Counted from the stretch's first letter, positions 1 to 8,177 are shown. The stretch: DNA of 64,000 nucleotides from AC-32 sp963788215 (GCA_963788215.1 CAWBFX010000010.1:744001-808000); one strand, 5' to 3'. Translations and numbers: made by a program. Notes: generated by a model not told the origin, from the letters alone.

Positions 1-131
1 AGACGATGGACGGCGCTGAGCCGGCGATCGCTCCGGAGGCTCGGAAAGAGGACGCCTGGCCTGACGAGGAGCCTGTGACGCAGGAAACCGGGCTCTGGAG
101 CAAGTCGCGCGACTTCGACTGGGGCGACTGA
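1..131 (+). CDS. 3' end of an unknown gene (partial)
   Basis: An open frame runs in from the left edge and stops with TGA at 129-131, giving about 42 residues that are acidic and end FDWGD. There is an in-frame ATG at 6, so a 41-residue protein is also possible, but the stretch more likely is the C-terminus of a longer gene. The stop lies one base before the GTG of the BON-domain gene, so the two are probably co-transcribed. No family is recognisable. Confidence 0.45.
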   Translation, partial: TMDGAEPAIAPEARKEDAWPDEEPVTQETGLWSKSRDFDWGD

Positions 132-132
132 G

Positions 133-570
133 GTGGCGCGCAAGCCGGGCCGCCTCCGGCTGATCGCGTTCGGAGCCGCCCTCTCGTACTTCTTCGACCC
201 GGACAACGGCCGGCGCCGCCGCAAGTTGGCCGCAGACCGCCTCGGCGGGCTCGTCCGGGGCCACGGCAAGCGGGCGATCAAGGGCACCGTCGCGCAGACG
301 CACGCCTTCAAGCAGAAGGCCACGCACCTGCGCGAGGAGCCGAAGCCGCAGCCGGACGACGTCACTCTCGCGCGCAAGGTCGAGACCGAGATCTTCCGCG
401 AGCCCGACGTCCCGAAGGGCAAGATCAACGTCAACGCCGAGAACGGCAAGATCGTGCTCCGCGGCGAGGTCGACTCGCCGGAGCTGATCGACGACCTCGT
501 CGCGAAGGCGCGCAAGGTTCAGGGCGTCCAGGAGGTCGAGAGCCTCCTGCACACACCCGCCGGGTCCTAG
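133..570 (+). CDS. BON-domain protein
   Basis: A 145-residue protein with a GTG start one base after the preceding stop. Residues about 8-21 are hydrophobic and are followed by FFDPDNGRRRRK, a short basic segment that could hold the protein at the inner face of the membrane. Residues about 75-141 form a BON domain, recognised from the order VETEIF, KINVNAENGKIVLRGEV and VQGVQEVESLL. BON domains are known from osmotic-stress and lipid-associated proteins such as OsmY and bind membranes or ligands. The exact role here is unknown. It probably follows the partial gene in an operon. Confidence 0.75.
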   Translation: MARKPGRLRLIAFGAALSYFFDPDNGRRRRKLAADRLGGLVRGHGKRAIKGTVAQTHAFKQKATHLREEPKPQPDDVTLARKVETEIFREPDVPKGKINVNAENGKIVLRGEVDSPELIDDLVAKARKVQGVQEVESLLHTPAGS

Positions 571-753
571 GAGGGCTTGACGAAATCCCGGCTGTGCCGT
601 CGGGCCGCGCTGCCCGCCCCGAGGCGGCGTCCTCAGTCGGCCCAATAGCTATCCACTATTGAGCCTCCCTGCGTCCTTGCCTCGGAACGGCCATCGCACC
701 CCGACGACGAGCGCAATTCCGCCAAACCCTCCTCGGGCGTCGGGAGCGGACGC

Positions 754-759
754 TAGGCT
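754..759 (+). promoter_or_regulatory. -10 element of a leaderless promoter (zinc ribbon gene)
   Basis: TAGGCT lies seven bases before the GTG at 767. Transcription would begin at or next to the start codon, the arrangement typical of leaderless mRNAs in actinobacteria. No Shine-Dalgarno sequence precedes the GTG, which agrees with this reading. The same TANNNT layout recurs elsewhere in the window. Confidence 0.6.
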
Positions 760-766
760 CGTCCGC

Positions 767-940
767 GTGGAGGCGCGGTCCGAGCCCGTCGAGCGCTGCC
801 TGCGCTGCAGTGCGGCGATGGAGTGGCGGCACGGCACCTGGCAGTGCCCCCGCTGCCGTTTGAAATTGGGGTGCTGTGAAGGCGAGCCCCAGTCCGGCAG
901 CAGCTCCTCATGCTTGCCGCCGGCCGCCGACGCGAGATAA
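767..940 (+). CDS. small zinc-ribbon protein
   Basis: The GTG at 767 gives a 57-residue protein. It carries two CxxC knuckles (CLRC at residues 11-14, CPRC at 27-30) around MEWRHGTWQ, then LGCCEG with two more cysteines. This is the layout of a zinc ribbon. A longer frame upstream to 659 is open, but the leaderless promoter at 754-759 supports 767. The frame overlaps by 31 bases the earliest possible start of the following ATPase gene. A C-terminal serine-rich tail completes it. Function is unknown; nucleic-acid or protein binding would be usual for such ribbons. Confidence 0.55.
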   Translation: MEARSEPVERCLRCSAAMEWRHGTWQCPRCRLKLGCCEGEPQSGSSSSCLPPAADAR

Positions 941-2028
941 TCGCCGAGCCGGTGTCACTGCGGGAGGACATCTCCGAGGAGCGGGCCGTCGACGCCTTCG
1001 CGCAGCCGGCGGGAGTCCGGCTGGCCGGAGTGCGCAAGTCGTACGGCGACGTCGTTGCCGTCGACGGCGTCGAGCTCGAGATCCGCGCCGGTGAGTTCTT
1101 CACCATGCTCGGTCCGTCCGGCTCGGGCAAGACGACCACGCTGCGGCTGATCGCCGGCTTCGAGCGCCCGGATGAGGGCCGGGTCGAGCTCGGCGGCGCC
1201 GACGTCACCGACCGGCCTCCGTACGCGCGCGACGTCAACACCGTCTTCCAGGACTACGCGCTCTTTCCACACATGAGCGTGGCGGACAACGTCGCCTACG
1301 GCCTGCGTGTGAAGGGCGTCGACCGCGCGGAGCGCCGCGCGCGGGTCGACGACGTCCTGCAGACGATGCGCCTGCCGGGAGTCGGGGACCGCAAGCCGAG
1401 CCAGCTGTCGGGCGGCCAGCGCCAGCGGGTCGCCCTCGCCCGCGCGCTCGTGAACCGGCCGCAGGTGCTGCTCCTCGACGAGCCCCTCGGCGCGCTCGAC
1501 CTGAAGCTGCGCCAGGAGATGCAGCTCTTCCTCAAGAGCCTGCAGCAGGAGCTCGGGATCACGTTCGTCTACGTCACCCACGACCAGGACGAGGCCCTGA
1601 CGATGAGCGACCGCGTGGCGGTCTTCAACCACGGCCGGATCGAGCAGCTCGGTGCACCGGCCGAGGTCTACGAATACCCGGCGAGCGGCTTCGTCGCGGG
1701 CTTCGTCGGCACGTCGAACGAGCTCGAGCGGGACGGCAGGCGCTACGCGATCCGGCCGGAGAAGATCCACCTCGGCGACGCAGGTGACGCCCCCGTCCAG
1801 GGCATGCACAGCGAGCCCGGCCGCATCCGCGACGTCGTCTACGCGGGGATGATCACGCGCTTCGTCGTCGAGCTCGACCGCGGCGGCGAGCTCCAGGTCG
1901 TTCAGCAGAACCTCGAGACCTCGTCGGCCCAGGCGCTCGACGCCGCCGGCCGCGCGGTTCTCCTCGAATGGCGCCCAGAACACCAGCTCGAGATCGACAG
2001 GCGGGGGGCAACGGAAGGAGAGGCATGA
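910..2028 (+). CDS. potA: polyamine-type ABC transporter ATP-binding protein (PotA-like, system 1)
   Basis: This is the cytoplasmic ATPase of a spermidine/putrescine-type importer, 372 residues from ATG 910. The ABC core shows Walker A GPSGSGKTT (68-76), a Q-loop at VFQDYALF (Q114), signature LSGGQRQRV (166-174), Walker B LLLDEP (187-192) and the H-loop THDQDEA. A C-terminal TOBE-like region follows, with IRPEKIHLG. GTG 952 is an alternative start that avoids overlap with the zinc ribbon; neither start has a clear ribosome site. The stop overlaps the next ATG (ATGA), so it heads a transporter operon with binding protein and two permeases. The substrate is inferred from family and from the adjacent aldehyde dehydrogenase. 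Confidence 0.88.
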   Translation: MLAAGRRREIIAEPVSLREDISEERAVDAFAQPAGVRLAGVRKSYGDVVAVDGVELEIRAGEFFTMLGPSGSGKTTTLRLIAGFERPDEGRVELGGADVTDRPPYARDVNTVFQDYALFPHMSVADNVAYGLRVKGVDRAERRARVDDVLQTMRLPGVGDRKPSQLSGGQRQRVALARALVNRPQVLLLDEPLGALDLKLRQEMQLFLKSLQQELGITFVYVTHDQDEALTMSDRVAVFNHGRIEQLGAPAEVYEYPASGFVAGFVGTSNELERDGRRYAIRPEKIHLGDAGDAPVQGMHSEPGRIRDVVYAGMITRFVVELDRGGELQVVQQNLETSSAQALDAAGRAVLLEWRPEHQLEIDRRGATEGEA

Positions 2029-3239
2029 CGAAGAAGCACAGGCGGCTCGCCGGCTGGGGCGTGCTCGCCCTCGTCGCCGGCGCGCTGGCCTTAGTCGCCG
2101 CCGGCTGCGGCAGCGGGAGCAAGACCAGCGGCGGCAACGAGGGCGGAGGGAAGGCTGCGACGCAGATCGCGGGCCTCGGCTCGACGCTCGACGAGATCAA
2201 GCAGAAGGCCAAGGACGAGGGGCAAGTCGACCTCGTGATCTGGCCGGGGTACGCGGACAAGTCCTGGGCCGCCGAGTTCACGAAGCAGAGCGGCTGCAAG
2301 GTCGTGACCAAGGACGGCGCGACCTCGGACGACATGATCGACCTGGTCTCGACGGGCCAGTACGACGGCGTCTCGGCGTCCGGCAACGCAAGCGTTCGGT
2401 TGATGAAGCGCGGCGACGTCGCTCCGGTGGACACGGCGCTGATCCCGAACTACGCCGACGTCTCCAGCGGCCTCAAGAACCAGGACTACAACTCGCTGGA
2501 CGGGCAGGCCTACGGCGTCCCGCACGGCCGCGGCCCGAACCTCCTCATGTGGCGAACCGACGTCGTCAGCAAGGCGCCGACGAGCTGGTCGGCGATCTGG
2601 AACCCGAGCTCCGCCGTGAAGAAGAAGATCTCGATCTACGACGACTCGATCTTCATCGCCGACGCCGCCCTCTACCTGAAGGCGACGAAGCCGGATCTCG
2701 GCATCGACAACCCCTACCAGCTCAATGACACGCAGTTCAACGCGGCGATCGACCTGCTGAAGAAGCTCAAGCCGAACGTCGGCGAGTGGTGGGCCGACTA
2801 CGCGAAGCAGATCCAGTCGTACGCGAACAAGGACATCGTCATCGGGACGACCTGGCCGTACCAGGAGAACATCCTCAAGGGCGACAAAAAGCCAGTCGAG
2901 GCGATCAAGCCGAAGGAAGGCACGACCGGCTGGTCGGACACCTGGATGATCTACTCCAAGGCCGCCCACCCGAACTGCATGTACCTCTGGATGAACTACA
3001 TCATCTCGCCGAAGGCGAACGCGAAGGTCGCCGAGTGGTTCGGCGAGGCGCCGTCGAACCCGAAGGCCTGCTCCTTCACGACGGACAAGAACTTCTGCAC
3101 GGCCCTGCACACGAACGACGAGGGCTGGTGGAAGGACGTCTACTACTGGACGACCCCCACCGCCGACTGCGGCGGCAAGGGAGGCACCTGCAAGACCCAG
3201 CAGGACTGGGTGAACGCGTGGACGGAGATCCGCGGCTAG
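2025..3239 (+). CDS. potD: polyamine-type ABC transporter substrate-binding lipoprotein (system 1)
   Basis: A 404-residue extracytoplasmic binding protein. ATG 2025 follows GGAGAGG and overlaps the ATPase stop. The N-terminus has basic residues, a hydrophobic stretch and the lipobox LVAAGC, so the mature protein should be a membrane-anchored lipoprotein with a Gly/Ser-rich linker. The body matches the spermidine/putrescine-binding PotD/PotF class in length, in the early LVIWPGYADKSWAAEF block, and in GVPHGRGPNLLMW, where family members contact ligand. An odd feature is several cysteines near the C-terminus (CSF, FCTAL, DCGGKGGTC), which could form disulfides. It delivers substrate to the permeases at 3252-4948. 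Confidence 0.85.
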   Translation: MTKKHRRLAGWGVLALVAGALALVAAGCGSGSKTSGGNEGGGKAATQIAGLGSTLDEIKQKAKDEGQVDLVIWPGYADKSWAAEFTKQSGCKVVTKDGATSDDMIDLVSTGQYDGVSASGNASVRLMKRGDVAPVDTALIPNYADVSSGLKNQDYNSLDGQAYGVPHGRGPNLLMWRTDVVSKAPTSWSAIWNPSSAVKKKISIYDDSIFIADAALYLKATKPDLGIDNPYQLNDTQFNAAIDLLKKLKPNVGEWWADYAKQIQSYANKDIVIGTTWPYQENILKGDKKPVEAIKPKEGTTGWSDTWMIYSKAAHPNCMYLWMNYIISPKANAKVAEWFGEAPSNPKACSFTTDKNFCTALHTNDEGWWKDVYYWTTPTADCGGKGGTCKTQQDWVNAWTEIRG

Positions 3240-3251
3240 GCACCCGCCAAG

Positions 3252-4148
3252 GTGACCTCGGTCCCGTACGAGCAGCCGCCGCCCCGTGAGTCCGCGGGGC
3301 GGCGGCTGTCGCGCTTCTTCTACGACCACCCGTGGCTGAGCCTCGCGCTGCTGCTCGCTCTGCCGCTCGGGTGGCTGGTCGTCGTGTACCTGGGGTCGCT
3401 GGTCGTGCTCCTGCTCGCGGCGGTCTGGAACGTCGACCCCTTCACGTCAGAGGTCGTCCACACCTACACGCTGGACAACTTTCGCCGGATCTTCGACGAG
3501 CCCGTCTACCGAGACGTCGCCTGGCGCACGATCCGGATGGCCGGCCTCGTCACGCTCGCGGATGCCGTACTGGCGTTCCCGATCGCGTACTACATGGCAC
3601 GGGTCGCGTCGCCGCGGACGCGGAACCTGCTCGTCGTCGCGGTGCTGATGCCGCTCTGGGCGAGCTACCTCGTCAAGGCCTACGCGTGGCGGACGATCCT
3701 CTCGGGGTCAGGCGTCCTCAACTGGGCGCTCGGCCCGCTCGGGGTCTCGTTCAACGGCTACTCCTCGGTCGGCCTCTGGCTCGTGTTCACGTACCTCTGG
3801 CTGCCCTTCATGATCCTGCCGGTCTACGCGGGGCTCGAGCGGATCCCCGAATCGCTGCTCGAGGCCTCCGCCGACCTCGGGGGCAAGTCGCTCAGGACGT
3901 TCTTCCGGGTCACCCTGCCGATCGCGTTCCCGGCGGTCGTCGCGGGCTCGATCTTCACCTTCTCCCTGACGCTCGGCGACTACATCGCGCCGAAGCTGAT
4001 CACGAGCCAGCAGTTCATCGGGACGGTGATCTACGACAACCACGGCACGAATCTCCCGGTCGCCGCCGCGTTCACGCTGGTTCCGGTCGTGGTGATGCTC
4101 GTCTACCTTCTGGTCGCGCGGCGGCTCGGGGCATTCGAGGCGCTCTGA
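3252..4148 (+). CDS. potB: polyamine-type ABC permease, PotB-like (system 1)
   Basis: An integral membrane permease of 298 residues starting at GTG 3252, twelve bases after the binding-protein stop. A short cytoplasmic N-terminus precedes the first long hydrophobic segment (about residues 28-58). Further membrane segments and the ABC-interaction EAA loop follow (EASADLGGKSLRTFFRVTLP, about residues 204-223). The PotB/HisM-type inner-membrane fold is inferred from this layout. The stop TGA overlaps the following ATG by one base. It would pair with the PotC-like subunit to form the channel driven by the ATPase at 910. Confidence 0.85.
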   Translation: MTSVPYEQPPPRESAGRRLSRFFYDHPWLSLALLLALPLGWLVVVYLGSLVVLLLAAVWNVDPFTSEVVHTYTLDNFRRIFDEPVYRDVAWRTIRMAGLVTLADAVLAFPIAYYMARVASPRTRNLLVVAVLMPLWASYLVKAYAWRTILSGSGVLNWALGPLGVSFNGYSSVGLWLVFTYLWLPFMILPVYAGLERIPESLLEASADLGGKSLRTFFRVTLPIAFPAVVAGSIFTFSLTLGDYIAPKLITSQQFIGTVIYDNHGTNLPVAAAFTLVPVVVMLVYLLVARRLGAFEAL

Positions 4149-4948
4149 TGGTCGAGTCGCCGCTCACGCGCGTGCTGCTGCGGCTTGGCTCGGCGGTGAC
4201 CCTCGCGTTCATCTACCTACCGCTGATCCTGATCGCGCTTTACGCGTTCAACGAGAGCGTCACGCAGAGCTGGCCGATCCACAGCTACACGACGAAGTGG
4301 TTCTCGGTCGCGTACCACGACGAGAGCGTTCGTCAGGCGCTCTGGCTCTCGGTGCGCGCCGCCCTGGGCGCGACAGCCCTGGCGCTCGTGCTCGGAACGC
4401 TGGCCTCGCTCGCGGTCTCGCGCTTCGCGTTCTTCGGGCGCGACGCGATCTCGCTGCTCGTGATCCTGCCGCTCGCGCTGCCGGGGATCATCACCGGCCT
4501 CGCGCTGCGCACGAGCTACACGACGGTCGGCGTCGACTTCGGGCTGCTCACGATCATCGTCGGCCATGCGACCTTCTGCATCGTCCTCGTCTACAACAAC
4601 TCGCAGGCGCGGCTGCGCCGGCTCGCGGGCTCGCTGGAGGAGGCATCCTCCGACCTGGGAGCCGACTCGTGGCAGACCTTTCGCTTCGTGACGTTCCCGC
4701 AGCTGCGGACGGCGCTGCTCGCCGGAGGGCTGCTGGCGTTTGCGCTCTCCTGGGACGAGGTCGTGGTCACGATCTTCACCGCCGGCGCCCAGCAGACGCT
4801 GCCGATCTGGATCTTCGCCAATCTCTTCCGGCCGGTCGCGCAGCCGGTCGTGAACGTCGTGGCGCTGTTCGTGATCTTGATGTCGCTGATCCCCGTCTGG
4901 CTCGCGCAGCGCCTGACGCAGGACACCGGGCTCACGCGGCGCCGCTAG
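4148..4948 (+). CDS. potC: polyamine-type ABC permease, PotC-like (system 1)
   Basis: This second permease has 266 residues, the usual PotC length. It starts at ATG 4148, which shares a base with the upstream stop. The first membrane segment contains LAFIYLPLILIALYAFNES, the segment typical of PotC/PotI proteins. An EAA loop (EEASSDLGADSWQTFRFVTF) sits near residue 160. About six hydrophobic segments are visible. It completes a four-gene importer; the aldehyde dehydrogenase begins 37 bases downstream with its own promoter. Confidence 0.85.
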   Translation: MVESPLTRVLLRLGSAVTLAFIYLPLILIALYAFNESVTQSWPIHSYTTKWFSVAYHDESVRQALWLSVRAALGATALALVLGTLASLAVSRFAFFGRDAISLLVILPLALPGIITGLALRTSYTTVGVDFGLLTIIVGHATFCIVLVYNNSQARLRRLAGSLEEASSDLGADSWQTFRFVTFPQLRTALLAGGLLAFALSWDEVVVTIFTAGAQQTLPIWIFANLFRPVAQPVVNVVALFVILMSLIPVWLAQRLTQDTGLTRRR

Positions 4949-4951
4949 CTG

Positions 4952-4979
4952 TAGGCTGATCCCAGTTGAGACCGGGAGG
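4952..4979 (+). promoter_or_regulatory. promoter and ribosome site before the aldehyde dehydrogenase
   Basis: TAGGCT at 4952-4957 is a good -10 element, and GGGAGG at 4974-4979 lies six bases before ATG 4986. The leader would be about 22 bases. The dehydrogenase can therefore be expressed apart from the transporter genes upstream. Confidence 0.5.
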
Positions 4980-4985
4980 TTTTCG

Positions 4986-6422
4986 ATGAGCGTGACCGTT
5001 TCCCAGCACAAGAACTTCGTCGGCGGCGAGTGGGTCGACGCCGTCGAGGGCGGGACGATGGAGGTCCTGAATCCCGCGACCGGCGATGTGATCGCCGAGG
5101 TGCCGAGCGGGACCCAGGCGGACGTCGACCGCGCCGTCGAGTCCGCCAAGAAGGCGCTGCCCGAGTGGCTCGAGACGACTCCGGGCGAGCGCGCCCAGGC
5201 GCTGCTCAAGCTCGCCGACGCGGTCGAGGACAACGCCGAGGAGCTCGCCGAGCTGGAGTCGAAGAACGTCGGCAAGCCGCTCTCCTACGCGCGCGACGAG
5301 ATGCCGGTCTCGGCCGACAACCTCCGCTTCTTCGCGGGCGCGGCGCGGCTCCTCGAAGGCAAGTCGGCCGGCGAGTACATGCGCGGCTACACCTCGATGA
5401 TCCGCCGCGAGCCCATCGGGATCGTGGGCGGCATCGCGCCGTGGAACTACCCGCTGATGATGGCGGTCTGGAAGATGGGCCCGGCGCTCGCCGCGGGGAA
5501 CGTGCAGATCGTCAAGCCCTCCGAGCAGACGCCGCTGACGACCCTGCGCTTCGCCGAGCTCGCCGCGGAGATCCTTCCGGCGGGCGTCCTCAACGTGATC
5601 ACCGGCGACGGGGAGCCGGTGGGCGCCGGCATCGTCCGCCACCCCGACGTGCGCATGGTCTCGCTGACGGGCGACGTCGCGACCGGCAAGGAGATCGCGC
5701 GCACCGCCGCCGACACGCTCAAGCGCGTCCACCTCGAGCTAGGGGGCAAGGCGCCGGTGATCGTCTTCGACGACGCCGACCCGGCCGCGGTGGCGGAGGG
5801 GATCAAGATCGCCGGCTACTGGAACTCCGGCCAGGACTGCACCGCTGCCTCGCGTGTCGTCGCCGGGCCGAAGATCTACGACAAGCTCCTCGACGAGCTC
5901 GTTCCGGCGGTCGAAGGCCTCCACGTCGGCGATCCGGCCGAAGGTGACGAGATCGAGATGGGCCCGGTGATCTCGAAGTCGCAGCAGGAGCGCGTGCTCG
6001 GCTTCCTCGACCGCGCGAAGGGAGCGAAGGTGCTCACGGGCGGCGGGACGAACGGCGACCGCGGCTTCTTCGTCAAGCCGACGGTGGTGACCGAGGTCGG
6101 CCAGGAGGACGAGATCGTCCAGCGCGAGGTCTTCGGGCCGGTGGTCACCGTGCAGCGCTTCGCCGACGACGACGAGGCGATCGGCTGGGCGAACGACGTC
6201 AACTACGGCCTGGCCGCCTCGGTCTGGACGCGGGACGTCGGCCGCGCGCTGAACGCCGCGCGCAAGCTCCAGTTCGGGACGGTCTGGATCAACGACCACA
6301 TCCCGCTGGTCTCGGAGATGCCGCACGGCGGCTACAAGCAGTCCGGCTACGGCAAGGACCTGAGCGCGTACTCGCTCGAGGACTACACGAACATCAAGCA
6401 CGTCATGGCGAAGCTCGACTAG
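4986..6422 (+). CDS. NAD(P)-dependent aldehyde dehydrogenase, probably 4-aminobutyraldehyde type
   Basis: A 478-residue cytoplasmic aldehyde dehydrogenase. Family marks are the cofactor-region block PWNYPLMM, the general-base glutamate in LELGGKAP (about residues 252-259) and the catalytic cysteine in NSGQDCTAASR (about residue 287). The subfamily resembles gamma-aminobutyraldehyde or betaine-aldehyde dehydrogenases (PatD/PuuC), which oxidise the aldehyde made by deaminating putrescine. Its position next to one polyamine transporter and near another operon with aminotransferase and amine oxidoreductase supports that substrate, though by context only. Its stop overlaps by four bases the stop of the convergent regulator gene. 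Confidence 0.82.
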   Translation: MSVTVSQHKNFVGGEWVDAVEGGTMEVLNPATGDVIAEVPSGTQADVDRAVESAKKALPEWLETTPGERAQALLKLADAVEDNAEELAELESKNVGKPLSYARDEMPVSADNLRFFAGAARLLEGKSAGEYMRGYTSMIRREPIGIVGGIAPWNYPLMMAVWKMGPALAAGNVQIVKPSEQTPLTTLRFAELAAEILPAGVLNVITGDGEPVGAGIVRHPDVRMVSLTGDVATGKEIARTAADTLKRVHLELGGKAPVIVFDDADPAAVAEGIKIAGYWNSGQDCTAASRVVAGPKIYDKLLDELVPAVEGLHVGDPAEGDEIEMGPVISKSQQERVLGFLDRAKGAKVLTGGGTNGDRGFFVKPTVVTEVGQEDEIVQREVFGPVVTVQRFADDDEAIGWANDVNYGLAASVWTRDVGRALNAARKLQFGTVWINDHIPLVSEMPHGGYKQSGYGKDLSAYSLEDYTNIKHVMAKLD

Positions 6423-7285
6423 GAAGCGAGCGGCCGGGCGAGCTGCGTCAGGCGCTCCGCCTCCTCGACCGGATCGCCGCTCAGCTCGAGGACGCCCGCG
6501 TCCACCTGCGCGTTCGCGGCGCCTGCGCCGCCCAGGCAGAGGCGCGTCCTGTGCGCGAGCTGTCGAAGCTCCGCGGAGTGCCGCCGAAGCGCGCGGGGAT
6601 CGACCGCGCTGACGACCACGAAAGCGGCGTCGAAGGCCTGGGCCGCGTCGGCCACGCTCTCGATCGGCATGTCCGCGCCGAGGTAGACGATCCGCCAGCC
6701 ACGACCTCGCAGCGCGAGCCCGAAGGCGAGGAGACCGAGATCGTGCTGCTCGCCGGGCGCGCAGGCGAGGACCGCGAGCGGCCCCAGGCCGCGGCCCCAG
6801 CCGCGCGCGAGACCGAGGAGGCGGCCGCGCAGCAGCGACGACGCGAAATGCTCCTGCGCGACCGAGGCCTCGCCTCGCCGCCACTGCTCGCCGAGCTCAT
6901 GTAGGTAGGGGATGACGACCTCGCGCAGCAGCGTGTCGAGCGAGAGGCGCGCAAGCAGCGAGTCGAAGGCGGTGTGGACGGCACCCTCGTCGAAGCTCGA
7001 CAGCGCGGCGGCGAGTTCGTCCCTCGCGCCGGCCGTGGGCGCCTCGTCGCCGGTTGCCGTGCTCGTCGCCAGCGCGGCGGCCTCCGCGGCGGCCAGACCC
7101 TCTGCGAGGTGCTGCTGCATCGCCTGCACGCGCGTCAGATCGTCAGGCGTGTAGAGGCGTAGCCCACCGGGCGAGCGGGTCGGCTCGAGCAGGCCGTAGC
7201 GCCGCTCCCAGGCGCGCAGCAGCTCGGGGCTCACGCCCGAGCGCCGGCTCAGCTCTCCGATCCGCAAGGTGCCCGCCTCAGTCAT
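6419..7285 (-). CDS. carH: CarH-type B12-dependent photoreceptor, MerR-family repressor
   Basis: A 288-residue regulator. Residues 5-75 are a MerR-type winged helix (IGELSRRSGVSPELLRAWERR). Residues about 88-160 form a helical cap containing the Trp-x9-Glu-His signature of the CarH family (W135, E145, H146). Residues about 168-285 are a cobalamin-binding domain with GEQHDLG (E179, H181, G184), H181 being the expected lower cobalt ligand. Characterised CarH proteins bind adenosylcobalamin as tetramers, repress in the dark and fall off DNA in light. The residue after W135 is Arg; Thermus CarH, as I recall, has His132 there. The gene faces the DUF378 gene across 11-bp repeats and has a leaderless promoter (TATATT, 7292-7297). 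Confidence 0.86.
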   Translation of the reverse strand: MTEAGTLRIGELSRRSGVSPELLRAWERRYGLLEPTRSPGGLRLYTPDDLTRVQAMQQHLAEGLAAAEAAALATSTATGDEAPTAGARDELAAALSSFDEGAVHTAFDSLLARLSLDTLLREVVIPYLHELGEQWRRGEASVAQEHFASSLLRGRLLGLARGWGRGLGPLAVLACAPGEQHDLGLLAFGLALRGRGWRIVYLGADMPIESVADAAQAFDAAFVVVSAVDPRALRRHSAELRQLAHRTRLCLGGAGAANAQVDAGVLELSGDPVEEAERLTQLARPLAS

Positions 7286-7290
7286 GGCCC

Positions 7291-7376
7291 CAATATACAG
7301 GATCTGTACAGAAGTTTGACAAAGCCGGTAGTGGGCTATATGGTCGTCTGTACAAATTCTCTACAGGAGGTGGACA
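7291..7376. promoter_or_regulatory. CarH operator: two in-phase arrays of three 11-bp repeats around a divergent promoter
   Basis: TACA, TACA and GACA occur at 7296, 7307 and 7318, exactly 11 bases apart. The set recurs at 7351, 7362 and 7373, and the two sets are 33 bases apart, so all six are on one 11-base phase. The third unit overlaps a plus-strand -35 (TTGACA, 7316-7321). A -10 (TATGGT, 7339-7344, spacer 17) lies between arrays, and the second array reaches across the ribosome site AGGAGG (7365-7370). On the minus strand the first unit overlaps the carH -10. Thermus CarH is reported to bind tandem 11-bp repeats over a -35; the match here was read directly from the bases. Confidence 0.75.
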
Positions 7377-7378
7377 GC

Positions 7379-7621
7379 ATGAAGAAGCTCGATCTACTTG
7401 CAGTGACGCTGGTGCTCGTCGGAGGGCTCAACTGGGGCCTCGTCGGGCTGGCGAAGTTCGACCTCGTCGCCTGGATCTTCGGCATGGAGTTCGGTGAGAC
7501 GAACGCCGCCACCCGCGTCGTGTACGGCCTCGTCGGGCTCGGCGCGGTGTACGGAATCGGCGCGCTGGCCGCGCGGCGCCACTCGCCCGTCGGCCACGCC
7601 GCTACCGCGGGCGCCCGCTAA
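7379..7621 (+). CDS. DUF378 small membrane protein
   Basis: ATG 7379 lies eight bases after AGGAGG and gives 80 residues. Two hydrophobic segments are visible (about residues 5-27 and 44-65), with the DUF378 signature LVLVGGLNWGLVG followed by FDLVAWIFG. The family is widespread and has no assigned function. The longer frame to 7316 begins inside the promoter and is not used. The gene is the first one behind the CarH-type operator, so it is probably de-repressed by light, and it is followed by the fasciclin gene after 40 bases. Confidence 0.82.
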   Translation: MKKLDLLAVTLVLVGGLNWGLVGLAKFDLVAWIFGMEFGETNAATRVVYGLVGLGAVYGIGALAARRHSPVGHAATAGAR

Positions 7622-7661
7622 CGGGCCCGCACAAACTCGAGTCGAAAGGAAGAGATAACCA

Positions 7662-8177
7662 ATGAAGCGAATCGCAATTTTCCTCGTCGTCGCGGCGCTC
7701 GGCGCCACGCTGCTGGCCGCTGCGGCGACCGCCCGCACGACCGCACCTCCACGCCAGGCCGGCACCGACCCCGACATCGTCCAGACCGCGGTCGCCGCGG
7801 GTAAGTTCAAGACGCTGACGAAGCTGCTGAAGCGGGCCGGTCTCGTCTCCGCGCTCCAGCAGCCCGGTCCGTACACGGTGTTCGCACCGACCGATGCAGC
7901 GTTCAAGAAGGTGCCGAAGACGACGCTGAACACGCTTCTCCACAACAAGGCGAAGCTGAGGGCTGTCCTGCTGTATCACGTCGTCGCCGGCAAGGTCACT
8001 GCGGCCGACGTCGTCAAGCTCAAGTCGGCGAAGACGCTGAACGGCAAGAACATCCGCATCCGCGTTTCCGGCTCGAACGTCTTCGTCAACAAGTCGAAGG
8101 TGACGAAGGCGGACGTGATGGCTTCGAACGGCGTCATCCACGTCGTCAACCGCGTCCTCATCCCTCCGGCGCGGTAG
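7662..8177 (+). CDS. secreted fasciclin-domain protein
   Basis: A 171-residue protein beginning at ATG 7662 behind GGAAGAG. Residues 1-24 are a signal peptide (MKRIAIFLVVAALGATLLAA). The rest is one FAS1 domain with the conserved H1 block YTVFAPTDAAF (about 71-81), YHVVAGKV (about 105-112) and the H2 block NGVIHVVNRVLIP. FAS1 domains mediate adhesion or matrix contacts outside the cell. It follows the DUF378 gene and overlaps the next start (TAGTG), so it probably shares the CarH-controlled transcript. What it binds cannot be told. Confidence 0.83.
   Translation: MKRIAIFLVVAALGATLLAAAATARTTAPPRQAGTDPDIVQTAVAAGKFKTLTKLLKRAGLVSALQQPGPYTVFAPTDAAFKKVPKTTLNTLLHNKAKLRAVLLYHVVAGKVTAADVVKLKSAKTLNGKNIRIRVSGSNVFVNKSKVTKADVMASNGVIHVVNRVLIPPAR

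Noticed and set aside
955..1983. Long minus-strand open frame opposite the first ABC ATPase
   Set aside because: It is the antisense shadow of a clear ATPase gene; composition is Arg/Ala/Asp-rich with no motif.
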